Origin: Tridacna crocea
Taxonomy: Eukaryota; Mollusca; Bivalvia; Cardiida; Cardiidae
DNA: 64,000 nt
Assembly (NCBI GenBank): GCA_943736015.1
Contig: OX031060.1
Coordinates: 13,467,501-13,531,500, forward strand
Reading direction: 5' to 3'
Shown: one piece after another, positions 11,947 through 21,661 of the stretch
Numbering within the stretch: the stretch's first letter is position 1
How the letters are laid out: every line of letters begins with the position of its first letter
Translations under genes and position numbers: made by a program
The notes under the pieces: model-generated
Told to the model about the DNA's origin: nothing
Database searches by the model: none
What the model saw: only the letters and a program-made list of their open reading frames with translations

Positions 11947-12879
11947 TGCATTATGATGATAAATTATGATTTTAGAAATGCTTAAAATGCTAAGGTAAAG
12001 GAAAATATAGTCATCATGTTTAGTGTATTTAAGCTCATATGTTTTCAAACCTTAGGGTGAGCTGCTGATATTTTCGGTATGAATTAAAGCATAATCTCAA
12101 ACAAAAAACACTATCACTGGTCCTTCTGAAAACCTTTTATTTTTAGTAAAGCCAAAAAAAGCTCAGCCAATTAGATAAGTTGTTTTGAAAGTTTTTCTGA
12201 ACATTCTTCAAAATGGGATAATATAGCCACACTTACCTTAGTTGAAACCTATTGTATCCTTTATGGTGTTATGATATGGGAAAAATGACTTTTGTAAGAA
12301 TGAAGAAAAAAGTCTGTTTGTCTACTAATCTTTTCAAAAACTTAAGAGCTACATTTTGTGAGACTGACAGAAATGTTAGATAAAGATTACCTTTGCAGGA
12401 GCCGAATGTTAGATCCACTTTAGATCAATTGAATAGCGTTTAATGTCGCTTTCAACATTATTTCAGTCAAAAACTCCTATTCCAAAATAAGACAGGAGAA
12501 GAGACTATTTCACTCTAAAATATTACTTTTATGTGAGGATTAACTCCCTTAGTTAAAACCCCCTTATTAACACGGGATTTAAGAGGCTGTTTAACTAAAT
12601 GATTGTTAAGGATCTTTCATTATTTAACGACTTGTTTGTATAATGCATCCTGGAGATGCTCTTCAACTCCCTTTAGCCACATCTTTTCCTACACTGCCAA
12701 TATCTGTAAACCATCCTCTGGTAAAAGGGGTCAAATGAATCTCTGCATTGTATTTCAGCATACAAATCATCTCATAGACACAGAATCATGAAAAACATTT
12801 TGTCTAACAATCGACTGAATTTTTAAGATAGAATGGTACCTGGATATTCAAAAGAATTCAAAAAGACTAGACCTATATC

Positions 12880-12955
12880 AGCCTGCGCAGTTCGCACAGG
12901 CTGGTATGGGTCGACTCGTTTTTGCAGATGCATAATCACCCCTTTTCACAGCGCA
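12880..12955. repeat. F6 hairpin repeat
   Basis: Hairpin tatcagcctgcgcag / gcacaggctggta followed by gggtcgactcgtttttgcag. The equivalent sits in block C near 15745. Confidence 0.65.
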
Positions 12956-13115
12956 TGGTTCATATATTTTCTTGCGGCTAACAAGAAATCTTTGATGTAT
13001 GTAGACACGGATTATGTAAAGGTCATTTTTTTACTTTACATGGCAATTTGTCACACTGAGTGTGATCTTGGTCCATATTGGCTGCTTCAGCTGCACCAAG
13101 GGTAGGGATTTGCAG

Positions 13116-13223
13116 ACATCAATAACAAATAATATCTGGACTATGTTCTTCTATATGACGAGTTGTGATTTGAATTCTTTTCTTCAGACCATGGAAATTG
13201 ATTCACTCAAAACTGCATTGGAA
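13116..13223 (+). other. Exon-like segment in block C
   Basis: 108 bases between tttgcAG and GTaacaaat. It reads NNIWTMFFYM and LKTALE but is one base shorter near its start than in A and B, so the upstream phase differs. Confidence 0.2.
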
Positions 13224-14296
13224 GTAACAAATAGACCCGTGTTGATATTGAATTTCTAGTATCTCATCACATTATGTTATTCTACATATGTCCCTGCAGT
13301 GGTTCAAGACTCAAATTCACAAAAACGTGGCTCAAACCTTCAAAAAGGAATCTACATCTGTATGTAAATGAATAAAACTTATTTAATCACTGTCAAAATG
13401 CCAAAATATCACCACATGTTAACAATAACTATAAATATTATGTGAGACTAAAGTCCACTGTTTACATTGTACTTATTCACACCTGCATTTTTTAAGCTCA
13501 GACTGTGTAGCCAATTTTTTTTTTGTTTTATATTTGAACCAATATATTAGTGAAATGACATAATCCTTTTCATTTATTTAGTGAGGTTCTGTGAGACTGT
13601 AGCCGATTTGTGAAGGTGTCCATTTTGTTATCCCGGATTTCATCCTCACCCAGTTGCCAGGAATTTGCAGGAGTACCTATCGACAAGATACTGCATAGAA
13701 CCAGCCCAGCTGAAATAAAATCCAACCCATACACAAATAAATGGGTTGTTGCCACTGTAACGCTGAAACAGAGTTGAAACTAATGTAACCGCCTGAAATC
13801 AGTCAATCATAAAGGTTCTTGAAGGTAGTTAGCTTACAATTAGTTTCATGTTTTGTGCCAGTGCATGTGTTAACCATACTTTTTTTGTGTGAAATCATTA
13901 TTTCTGGACTTGTATCTTTATGATGATAGAAGGTGAATTTTCATCTAAGTAACAGTAGGACGGTATATTCAATACTCAGGAATATTAAACACACCAATTA
14001 GTTTTAACCTTTCAGACTACATAACATTTTTAGACCAGGAATAAAACCAAAACATTTCTTTTTAAAAGAAAGAAGAAATCATTGTATATGAACAATCAAA
14101 TTGTTGTTTCTAGTTTGATTTTGTATTTCATTTTATTATTCGTGTAATAATAAGGAAGAAACATTGAAGGAATTCCTAGGTGTAAAAGTCATGGAAAGGA
14201 CAAATTGCTTTCAGTAAGAAATTATATTCAAAAAGCCATTATATCTATTTCCCAAGGAGGATTTCAGTGCTCTGTTGTTGTTTTTGTTGTTGTTTT

Positions 14297-14512
14297 TAAT
14301 TTTTTACCACACAACAAAATTATAGGCTTGTCCAAATGGAAAGCATTTGCCAATAACAGAATCAGTGTGACTCAAATTATGAATATTATTTTTCGAAGGT
14401 CTGAAGAAATTGTGGGAAAAAGAAAACAATCATTTATTCATATTACCAAATTGTTTTTAAAGCTTTCTTTCTCAGGGTCGTTTAAAGTCGGGATTGTTTT
14501 GTAAGGGTTTAA
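14297..14512 (+). mobile_element. F1 MITE in block C, eroded
   Basis: Left end ttttaccacacaacaaaatt and right part tttctcagggtcgtttaaag remain. The hairpin is largely lost. Confidence 0.65.
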
Positions 14513-15292
14513 ACTAAATCATACAAATTTTTAAAAAATACATGCTGTAGTCTGACTAGGTTTGTAAAATGATGTTTTGAAAATTAAAACCTTGATATCT
14601 GAGTACAGAAGTCTCAATATTTCAAAAGTGTCCTGCATTACGATGATTTATTGTGGTTTTAGAACGCTTAAATTGCTAAGGTGAAGGAAAATATAGTCAT
14701 CATGTTTAGTGTATTTAAACTCACATGTTTTTAAACCCTAGGGTGAGCTGTTGGTATTTTCAATATGACTTAAAGCATAATCTCAAATAAAAACTACCAT
14801 CACTGGTCCTTCTAAAAACCTTTCTTTCTAGTAAAGCTAAATAAAGCTCAGCCAATTAGATAAGTTGTTTTGAAAGTTTTTCTAAACATCCTTCAAAATG
14901 GGATAATATAGCCACACTTACCCTAGTTAAAACACGTTGTATCCTTTATGGTGTTAAGGAATGGGAAAAAAATACTTATGTAAGGATGAAGAAAAAAGTC
15001 TGTTTGTCTACTAATGTTTTCAAAAACTTAAGAGCTACATTTTAAGAGGCTGACAGAATATAAAGGTTACCTTTGCAGGAGGCCAATGTAAGATACACTT
15101 TTGAGTAAATGAATGGCGTTTAATGTCGTTTTCAACATCATTTCAATCATAAACCCCTATTCCAAAATAAGACAGGGGAAACGACTATTTCACTCTGAAA
15201 GATGACTTCTATGTGATGATTAACTCCCTTAGTTAAAACCTAATTAACTCGGGATTTATGAGGCTGTTTGACAAAACGAATGCTATGGATCT

Positions 15293-15450
15293 TTAACTCC
15301 TAGGCTGCTGAGCGCGACTCGCAGATCTTTTGCGGACAACATAGATCAAAAGATGTTATTCCCCAAAGCATACCTTTGAAATAACAATATTTGAGTTTTT
15401 ACAACTTAATTGAAAATTCTATTTTAGTTATTCAGCAGGATAAGGGTTAA
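15293..15450 (+). mobile_element. F2 MITE, 158 bases, unique to block C
   Basis: Flanked by TTAA at 15293-15296 and 15447-15450. Block B gives the uninterrupted site near 12610-12625 (ggatctttcattattt). The inside starts ctcctaggctgctgagcgcg and ends cagcaggataaggg. This is direct evidence that F2 targets TTAA and moved after the duplication. Confidence 0.85.
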
Positions 15451-15699
15451 TTATTTGACAACTTGTTTTGTATAATGCATCACGGAGATGTTGTTCAACT
15501 CCCTTTTGCCACAGCTTTTCTTTCACTGTCAATACCTGTAAGCCATCCTCTGGCAGAAAGGGGTCAAACCCATATCCGTAACGTCTTATGCCATACAATT
15601 CATCTCATAGACCACAGATCCATAAGATACAGTTTATCTAACAATCGACTGATTTTTTCAGGTAGAGTGATACTTTGAAAATTGTGCAAAAGAAAAATC

Positions 15700-15835
15700 A
15701 ATTTCTTTTTTTATCTATGCATCTGCAAAAGAGAGCCGACCCATTATATTATCAGCCTGCGCAGTTCGTGCAGGCTGATATGGGTCGACTCTTTTTTGCA
15801 GATGCATAATCATCCTTTTTCATAGGGCATGGCTC
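15700..15835. repeat. F6 hairpin repeat in block C
   Basis: Flanking words tgcatctgcaaaagag and tcttttttgcagatgcat are themselves inverted, around the hairpin tatcagcctgcgcag / tgcaggctgata. Confidence 0.65.
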
Positions 15836-15840
15836 ATACC

Positions 15841-16552
15841 ACATAACATTTATTCAGCATAAAACAGCACTTGCATCTTTGCAAACTGAGTTTCAAATTT
15901 ACACATATTTTCAGTTAAATGGAGGATAATGGTTCAAAAATTTGCATCATGTGCGAGTTTGTGGTCTCCCTTTGATCATTCAGGAGGAGTCAGGAGTAAT
16001 GTCCCTTGACGGTAGGATGCATAGAGGTAAAGAAGAGAATATATGTAAATATATTTAATTAAATTAGGTTTATTCCTTAATACTATAATTTGAGATATCG
16101 TTAGCTGTCCGGATCTAAATCCCAACATTGCAATAAAATTCTCGATTTGTAAATGCTCGTATGCATCAACAATCAAATAGAGTAGCCTACAACTATCGGA
16201 CAAACAAGCACAGGGACAAACTGGTTTTTGAAAGAACAAGCTCGGAACCAAAGCGATTAGTTGACAAATTTTGTGATATCTTTTCGCCAATTGAAGGCTA
16301 TGAAAAGGTGAAACTATTGAGTTTAATTGGGTATATTGTCTTCGATGGATAGCCCTCAAAATTCAATATTAAACATTCATAATTGGAGTCATAGTGGCAT
16401 TGTCTTCGACAAATATCAGAAAAAAACGGTTATATCATCAGTAGGTCGGTCTTTTGTCTTGCTGAAAGTTACCAATACCCAAATGCTTCGATTCAGGCGG
16501 TTCTAATTGAATTACGCAGGCTGAGTTTCTGCGATACCTTTCAAAAATTCCA
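15841..16552. repeat. Spacer with F15 repeat copy 1 (about 15955-16110)
   Basis: Words ttgtggtctccctttgatca, ggagtcaggag, gtaggatgcat and aggtttattcc recur at 47577-47700. The rest shows only short reading frames in both directions that share no motif with a known protein. Confidence 0.5.
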
Positions 16553-16764
16553 TTAACCCTTAAAGCGCTGGAACCGACTTAACTTGTTTTTGTGGACAGT
16601 GTAGATCAAGATCAGACTGCACAGAACGTGCACTCTGATCTTAGATCAACACTGTCCACGATTTTGTTACATATTCTGGCCAAAAAAACTTGGTATACCA
16701 ATATTTAAGATGATTTTCCTATTTAAAAATGTCTCATGTTTTAATTCAGCACTTTAAGGGTTAA
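16553..16764. mobile_element. F2 MITE with TTAA flanks
   Basis: TTAA at 16553-16556 and 16761-16764, terminal words cccttaaagcgctg and cagcactttaaggg. The hairpin gatcagactgcacagaac / gtgcactctgatc is centred near 16628. Confidence 0.85.
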
Positions 16765-17714
16765 AGGTCCAATACGGATTTTAGAATGCAACTAAATTCA
16801 AACCATACCATTTAGACATAAATTATGGAAAAAAAGCAGTGATGATCCCCAATGAGTTATTGTGTAGTCTTTCCAAGTGTTTGTCGCTGACTCGTAAAAG
16901 AACTGTAAAATCATGTAAAAATTAAACAAAAGATAAAGTGGCCTGGCAACTTTTAAATTAGTTTTGAAATTACTTTCTCTGCCAGTAACTACCACTTGGA
17001 CAAACCGTACAATAATAGATTGTCACCATTACAACGATTTCCATGCTTTAAAACGATGTTATTTAAATCTATGCATTTCAACACCCATTTTGTTTACTCT
17101 TGGCAGATATTGTTACATTAAACCCGGCGTAATAGATTAAAACGCATTCATTATGTCGTAATTACACAATCAACGATGCGTGTGTGTGTTTGGGGGGGGG
17201 GGGGGGGGGGCGGGGAAAGGGTTCAGACGAGGAAAAATTTCGTGACTGGATACACCTCGTTGAACATCACGTGTTTATGGATTACAAAATCTCAACTTAC
17301 TGTTTTGATTTTGAGTGGTTTTATATGGCTGCCCCCAGTTCACCTGTCCATGCACTTCTTGAGTTCTATTTAGCAGTGTTTCGCACCATATTCTCCCTAT
17401 ACCAATGGCTGTTTTTCCACGTTACCGTCACCAGGACCGGACGCTGTCGAAATGCCTCTCGTAGGTCATCGGAAAGAAATTGGCCGAGCGAGGGCCTCGA
17501 GTCAGCGACTCCTGGTTCCTGTACTTTACTGACTAAGCCACCGGGCCAGGAAATATCCCAACCTAAAAATGATGAATGGATATTGCTATTTTTTTTACTG
17601 CTAAGTATAACACCTTGATCTTTCTCGATGGCTGAAAATATAGTCCACTCTAGGTCAGGCAGATTTACATCTCGTACTTTTGAATTAACCAGTGGACAGT
17701 GTATACAAGATCTG
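16765..17714. other. Spacer with a poly-G run
   Basis: 19 consecutive G from 17192 to 17210, then cgggg, preceded by a short TG run. The frames reading through it are composition artefacts. No gene seen. Confidence 0.5.
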
Positions 17715-17911
17715 GGTCCGTATTCATCAACCATTCTTAAGACTGTTCTTTGTCATATTCTTCAAGATTTTCTGACCGTGAAAGTGACAGAATGTCTGAT
17801 TGGCTAAACCAAATTGGTTTAGCCAATCGGAAGTTCTGTTACTTTTACGTTGAAGACATTTTGAAGAATAAGGCTAAGAATGTTCTTAAGAATGGTTGGT
17901 GAATACGGACC
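17715..17911. mobile_element. F3 foldback element
   Basis: Almost a pure inverted repeat: ggtccgtattcatcaacc at the left faces ggttggtgaatacggacc at the right. The centre is gattggctaaaccaaa / ttggtttagccaatc. No coding capacity. Confidence 0.85.
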
Positions 17912-17936
17912 AGATTGCATCATCTCTACAGCCTAT

Positions 17937-18118
17937 GTCCGTATCCACCAACGATTTTTTATTTCATTCAGTCCTATCCTAGATTCAGAAAGTAGCAAAA
18001 CCTCTGATTGGCTGAAGCATTTGGTTTAGCCAATCAGAAGTTGTGTTACTTTTATATTTCGAAAATTCTCGAGAACATGACTAGAAATATTCTTCAAAAT
18101 GGTTTGTTACAGACCCTG
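17937..18118. mobile_element. F3 foldback element, diverged
   Basis: A second F3 only 26 bases downstream of the first. The centre gattggctgaagcat / tttggtttagccaatc is kept while the ends have drifted. Confidence 0.75.
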
Positions 18119-18227
18119 ACCTAGACCATTTTTGTCCGCACAAGTCCCTATTTTCGTCTGAAAGGCGCTGAAACGGTTAAAATTTTTAATATATAATTTC
18201 AAATTTAAAGCAACCGTAAATGTCGGT

Positions 18228-18420
18228 TTAGGGCACCAAAGCAAAGAAATAAATCATGAGAACAGTTCCAAATATTGCGATATTTTTATCATGAAAATTT
18301 TCATTATTTAGATAATGTTTCCATCATAATTTCAATAACAATATTTGTGTCATCACGATAGTTTTTTTAAATTAGCGCAATAGCTATCTCGCAGGAACTA
18401 TATCACCGTAGAAGTGACTT
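18228..18420. repeat. F8 element fragment
   Basis: Words attgcgatatttttatcatg, atcacgatag and gcaatagctatctcg match the inside and end of the F8 element at 33244-34230. Confidence 0.55.
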
Positions 18421-18864
18421 TAAATTCATTTTAACATCTCCATTATTTATTTTCGGTCACTATTGTGGCTTAATGGATGTGTGAAAAAAAAATACCTGTT
18501 TACGTGGAGATTATTCAACTAAATTTCTACTTTCTCTTTCCACGAATAATTTTTCCACTACACTCACAATAAACAATGTCATTTTTGCTTGCGGTCTACT
18601 ACTGTGAACTTTCTTGGGGTTTTCCCCATTTGTAATTGATTACCACACGCCCTCTGTTCAAAACCAAAATCAAGCTTCTCCTTTAAACTTTTTTCAAGAC
18701 TTGCTTGAATATGTCATCTTACAGGTTTGCATTGGTTTGTTTCTGTTTTACATAGAGACAAACTTACAATACAACCCAAATGTACATACTCGTATATATA
18801 CCGCTGAATGAATATAAACTTGATAACAATGTCTCATTTGTTGAATTGATGAACTTTGCGCTGG
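18421..18864. other. Spacer, nothing recognised
   Basis: AT-rich with short overlapping frames only. Confidence 0.45.
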
Positions 18865-19093
18865 TTAACCCTTTACTCCACAGATACTCATTTTTACGCA
18901 TTGCCTGTAGGAGCCTTTGGAAAACATTGTGGCAAAAGGTGAAATTGCTCGTGACGAGCAATTTCACCTTTTGACACAATGTTTTCTATGCTATTAGAAG
19001 GTGTCATATACACATAAGAAACAGTTTAATCCTTGCTGTTATTTAGGGTCAATTAGAGATACCATAGAAATGCCTTATGGGGTAAAGGGTTAA
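18865..19093 (+). mobile_element. F1 MITE, subtype b hairpin
   Basis: TTAA at 18865-18868 and 19090-19093. The hairpin core differs from most copies: GTGAAATTGCTCG faces CGAGCAATTTCAC (18940-18968). The same variant is at 51219-51449, in the opposite orientation. Confidence 0.85.
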
Positions 19094-19143
19094 AGGGGCA
19101 CATCTATGCTTTAGTCAATTTGCTATACATGCATATACCTACT

Positions 19144-19359
19144 TTAAGCCTTAGACTGCTAGGCGCGATTCAAAGGACTTTTGTGGACAGTGTAGATCAA
19201 GATCAGACTGCACAGAACGTGCAGTCTGATCTTTGGATCGACACCGTCAGATCGATGAGAAGACATTTTTCCGCGATAAATAAGTTTGAAAAATCAACTT
19301 CCGGCGTTTTACTATCGGCTTGAAAGTTTCATGATACTATTGAGCAAGTTAAAGGTTAA
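19144..19359. mobile_element. F2 MITE with TTAA flanks
   Basis: TTAA at 19144-19147 and 19356-19359. The hairpin gatcagactgcacagaac / gtgcagtctgatc is nearly perfect. Confidence 0.85.
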
Positions 19360-19414
19360 ATGATCAAGCTAAATCAGTTCCTCTTGGCCTCAACATAATA
19401 ATACAATAGTAATT

Positions 19415-19456
19415 AATTTATTCGTTCGTTCTTTCGTTCGTTCGTTCATTCATTCA
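19415..19456. repeat. TTCG/TTCA microsatellite
   Basis: ttcgttcgttctttcgttcg followed by ttcgttcattcattcaat. Confidence 0.9.
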
Positions 19457-19551
19457 ATCCAAATTTTTTTAAACCGTTTGAACGCATTGACACAGGCCAC
19501 AGAGAGCCGCGGGTTTTCCGAAAATGAAAAGTTTCGAAATAACTTGACAAG

Positions 19552-19781
19552 TCCTTCACCAAACAATCCTGTAACTTCATTGCCCTCCATCCCTCGCCCT
19601 TCCGTAGGAAAAGGGTGAAAAACAATTAGAGAAAAGGAGAAAATACTAATAATCAGCATTTTCTCCTTTTCCCACATTGTCTTCTATCTGTTCAGAAGAC
19701 AGTTCGAATCATTCTAGCCTTATTGAATATGTCGTCTGCAAAATCTTTCAATTTGGACGCCTAAAATTTGCCTTCTGTTAA
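19552..19781 (-). mobile_element. F1 MITE abutting the next copy
   Basis: Hairpin ggagaaaatactaat / atcagcattttctcc near 19650. Its right end shares the TTAA at 19778 with the following F1 copy. Confidence 0.75.
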
Positions 19782-20006
19782 CCCTTTAACAGACGACAAA
19801 AATTTTAGCCTTTTCCAAACTGAAAGCATTTGCAGATGGCAATTTCAATGTGGCTCAAATCGTGCAAATTTCTTTTACAGGGTAGAAAACATTGTGGGAA
19901 AAGGAGAAAATGCTGGTTACCAGCATTTTCTCCCTTTCCCACGACGTTTTCAAAAGGCTTCTTTTCCAGAAACGTCAACATTCGGCATTGTGTGGTAAAG
20001 GGTTAA
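19778..20006 (+). mobile_element. F1 MITE, complete
   Basis: TTAA at both ends. The terminal words are CCCTTTAACAGACGAC and TTGTGTGGTAAAGGG. The hairpin cattgtgggaaaaggag / ctccctttcccacgacg is centred near 19919. Confidence 0.88.
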
Positions 20007-20066
20007 AGAGTTACGTGACATTTAGGAGCCTGAGACATCCTTGTATGGAGTTTGATTTATGTCAAA

Positions 20067-20290
20067 TAACCCTTTGACCACTAAAAATGTGAAAATAAGG
20101 TATACAATATCTCCCAAATTGGCCTATATATCCAAATTTCTAGTCTGTTTCTGTTTAGAATACCGCGTAAAACATCGTTGAGTTTAGATCAAAGATCAGA
20201 CAGACCGTTAAGTGCAGTCTTATCTGGATCTACGCAGACCACGAAAGCAAACTATCGTCGCATTGACGCCTAAACGTTTCGGCAAACTTA
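20067..20290. mobile_element. F2 MITE, degenerate
   Basis: Hairpin gatcagacagac / gtgcagtcttatc near 20200 with F2-like flanks (ataaccctttgacc ... ttcggcaaac). Confidence 0.55.
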
Positions 20291-20444
20291 CGAAAAAGTA
20301 CTGGGGAATTTCCCGTAACCTGTTTACGTTGCACTATAAATACGCACCAGTTTTAATACGCCTATTGTTATTATTTTAATTAATGTCGGGAAGTACAAAC
20401 AGGTAAGAGATAGGTGTCTTATTTTATTCGTAAATGAGCCATAC

Positions 20445-20560
20445 TCTGTGAAAAGGGGTCTTTATGCAGCTGCGAAAAGTATCGAACCAGGCCAGCCTGC
20501 GCAGTCCGCACAGGCTGGCCTGGGCCGAAACTTTTCACTTTTGGTCGATTTTTTGTGTGT
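20445..20560. repeat. F6 hairpin repeat
   Basis: gtgaaaaggggtcttta, then hairpin aggccagcctgcgcag / gcacaggctggcct, then gccgaaacttttc facing gaaaagtatcg upstream. Confidence 0.7.
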
Positions 20561-20734
20561 CAAAGGATCAATCTACCTTATGACTGAGTTAGTTATTGAA
20601 AAAACGTGGCTGGTATAAGTCAATAATTATGTGATGATTATGTAGCTTGTATACATGTAGGTCAATAACTTTGTAATTATAGATCAATAATTATGTGATG
20701 ACTGTATCGAGCATCTAATAGAGAATATTAGATT

Positions 20735-21065
20735 TTTATGGTGAAAGGTCCGAAATTTATTTTATCTCGTAAACATCATCGTTAACATTACCGATGATGT
20801 TCACCGGATGAAATTAGTCTAATTTCGATCTTTCACCGAAAACAACAGATATTCTATTTATTGGATGCTTTAATCATTGATGGGGTAGGGGAACTTACAT
20901 CAAAATCCTGAACAGTTCTTTTCGGGTACTCCCCGTTGCGTACCCCAACCGCATAAGAACGCATTAAAATATTACGTCACGTGCGAGAAATGTATGGTAA
21001 ATTACGTCATAGTTCCATCTAATTGAGAGGCACGCGGATTTTACCTAAGTAACTAGTGCACGGGT
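20735..21065 (-). repeat. F11 repeat, inverted copy
   Basis: Contains ggtgaaaggtccgaaattta facing aatttcgatctttcaccg, and on the minus strand the words gagaaatg ... acgtaatattttaatgcg that match 30240-30460 and 53950-54300. Confidence 0.65.
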
Positions 21066-21513
21066 ACAACTGTTTCCGCTTTTAGTTTTAAGAGTCAGAA
21101 AATAAAAATCGGCATTTTTCACTGGTCTTTACTATGAAATATTGAAAGATATTTCACCGTTAGTTCTCGATAACCTACCAGAAGGCATGAAATAAGAAAA
21201 AGAAAATCACCATTATGTGTAAGACCAGTCTTTGGATTAACTGTTTACAAAAAGACAAAACATCTGACTTGTCTTTGCAGAAGCCAAATTAAATGCACAT
21301 TAAATGAATCAAAATTAATGAATTATGATTAAATTTGTCTTAGAAAGGTAAGAACTAGTGGTTACTAAGTTAGTCACCTTTCCATTAAATGTTTTCAAAA
21401 GCCACTTTTTTTCTTGGTCTTAAAACCTTGAGACTGTACGGTAAATTGGTAGCGTGGTAAAATCTATTTTTCATGTCTTTGCAAAATCGAGTTTCAACTT
21501 TGTTTTGTTTCAG
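21066..21513. other. Upstream region of gene 1
   Basis: No repeat recognised. The coding exon at 21526 is preceded directly by a splice acceptor (ttgttttgtttcag ending at 21513), so the transcription start and a non-coding first exon lie further upstream, position not determined. Confidence 0.4.
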
Positions 21514-21661
21514 TATAAATAAAAGATGAGGCTTAGTTTAGCTATTGCTGCCCTTCTTGGCTGTGCCCTCTCCCTCGTAGGTGAACTGAAAGCGGAAAAC
21601 GCATATAACAATGTCGCCGACAGTATAGAGGTTGTGGCACCTTTGAACGATATAGAATATG
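21514..21661 (+). other. Gene 1 first coding exon
   Basis: Starts after ...gtttcag, with 12 bases of leader (tataaataaaag), ATG at 21526 and donor G|gtgagtg at 21662. It encodes the signal peptide and acidic pro-part. The open frame runs on into CT-rich intron, but the consensus donor and the phase match with the next exon decide the end. Confidence 0.8.

Larger units (their letters stand above)
9358..12970 (+). repeat. F9 block, copy B
   Basis: Reverse complement of copy A over 9358-12480 and direct repeat of copy C over about 9770-12970. It carries one insertion that A and C lack, the F4 MITE at 11549-11946, which explains most of the length difference from A. Confidence 0.85.
13018..15840 (+). 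repeat. F9 block, copy C
   Basis: Direct repeat of copy B from the ttgtcacactgagtgtgatc word onward through the F6 hairpin. It lacks the F4 insertion of B and has its own F2 insertion at 15293-15450. Confidence 0.85.

Noticed and set aside
17184-17618. 144-codon frame starting in the poly-G run
   Set aside because: It begins in a homopolymer, lacks motifs and overlaps an opposite-strand frame of similar length.
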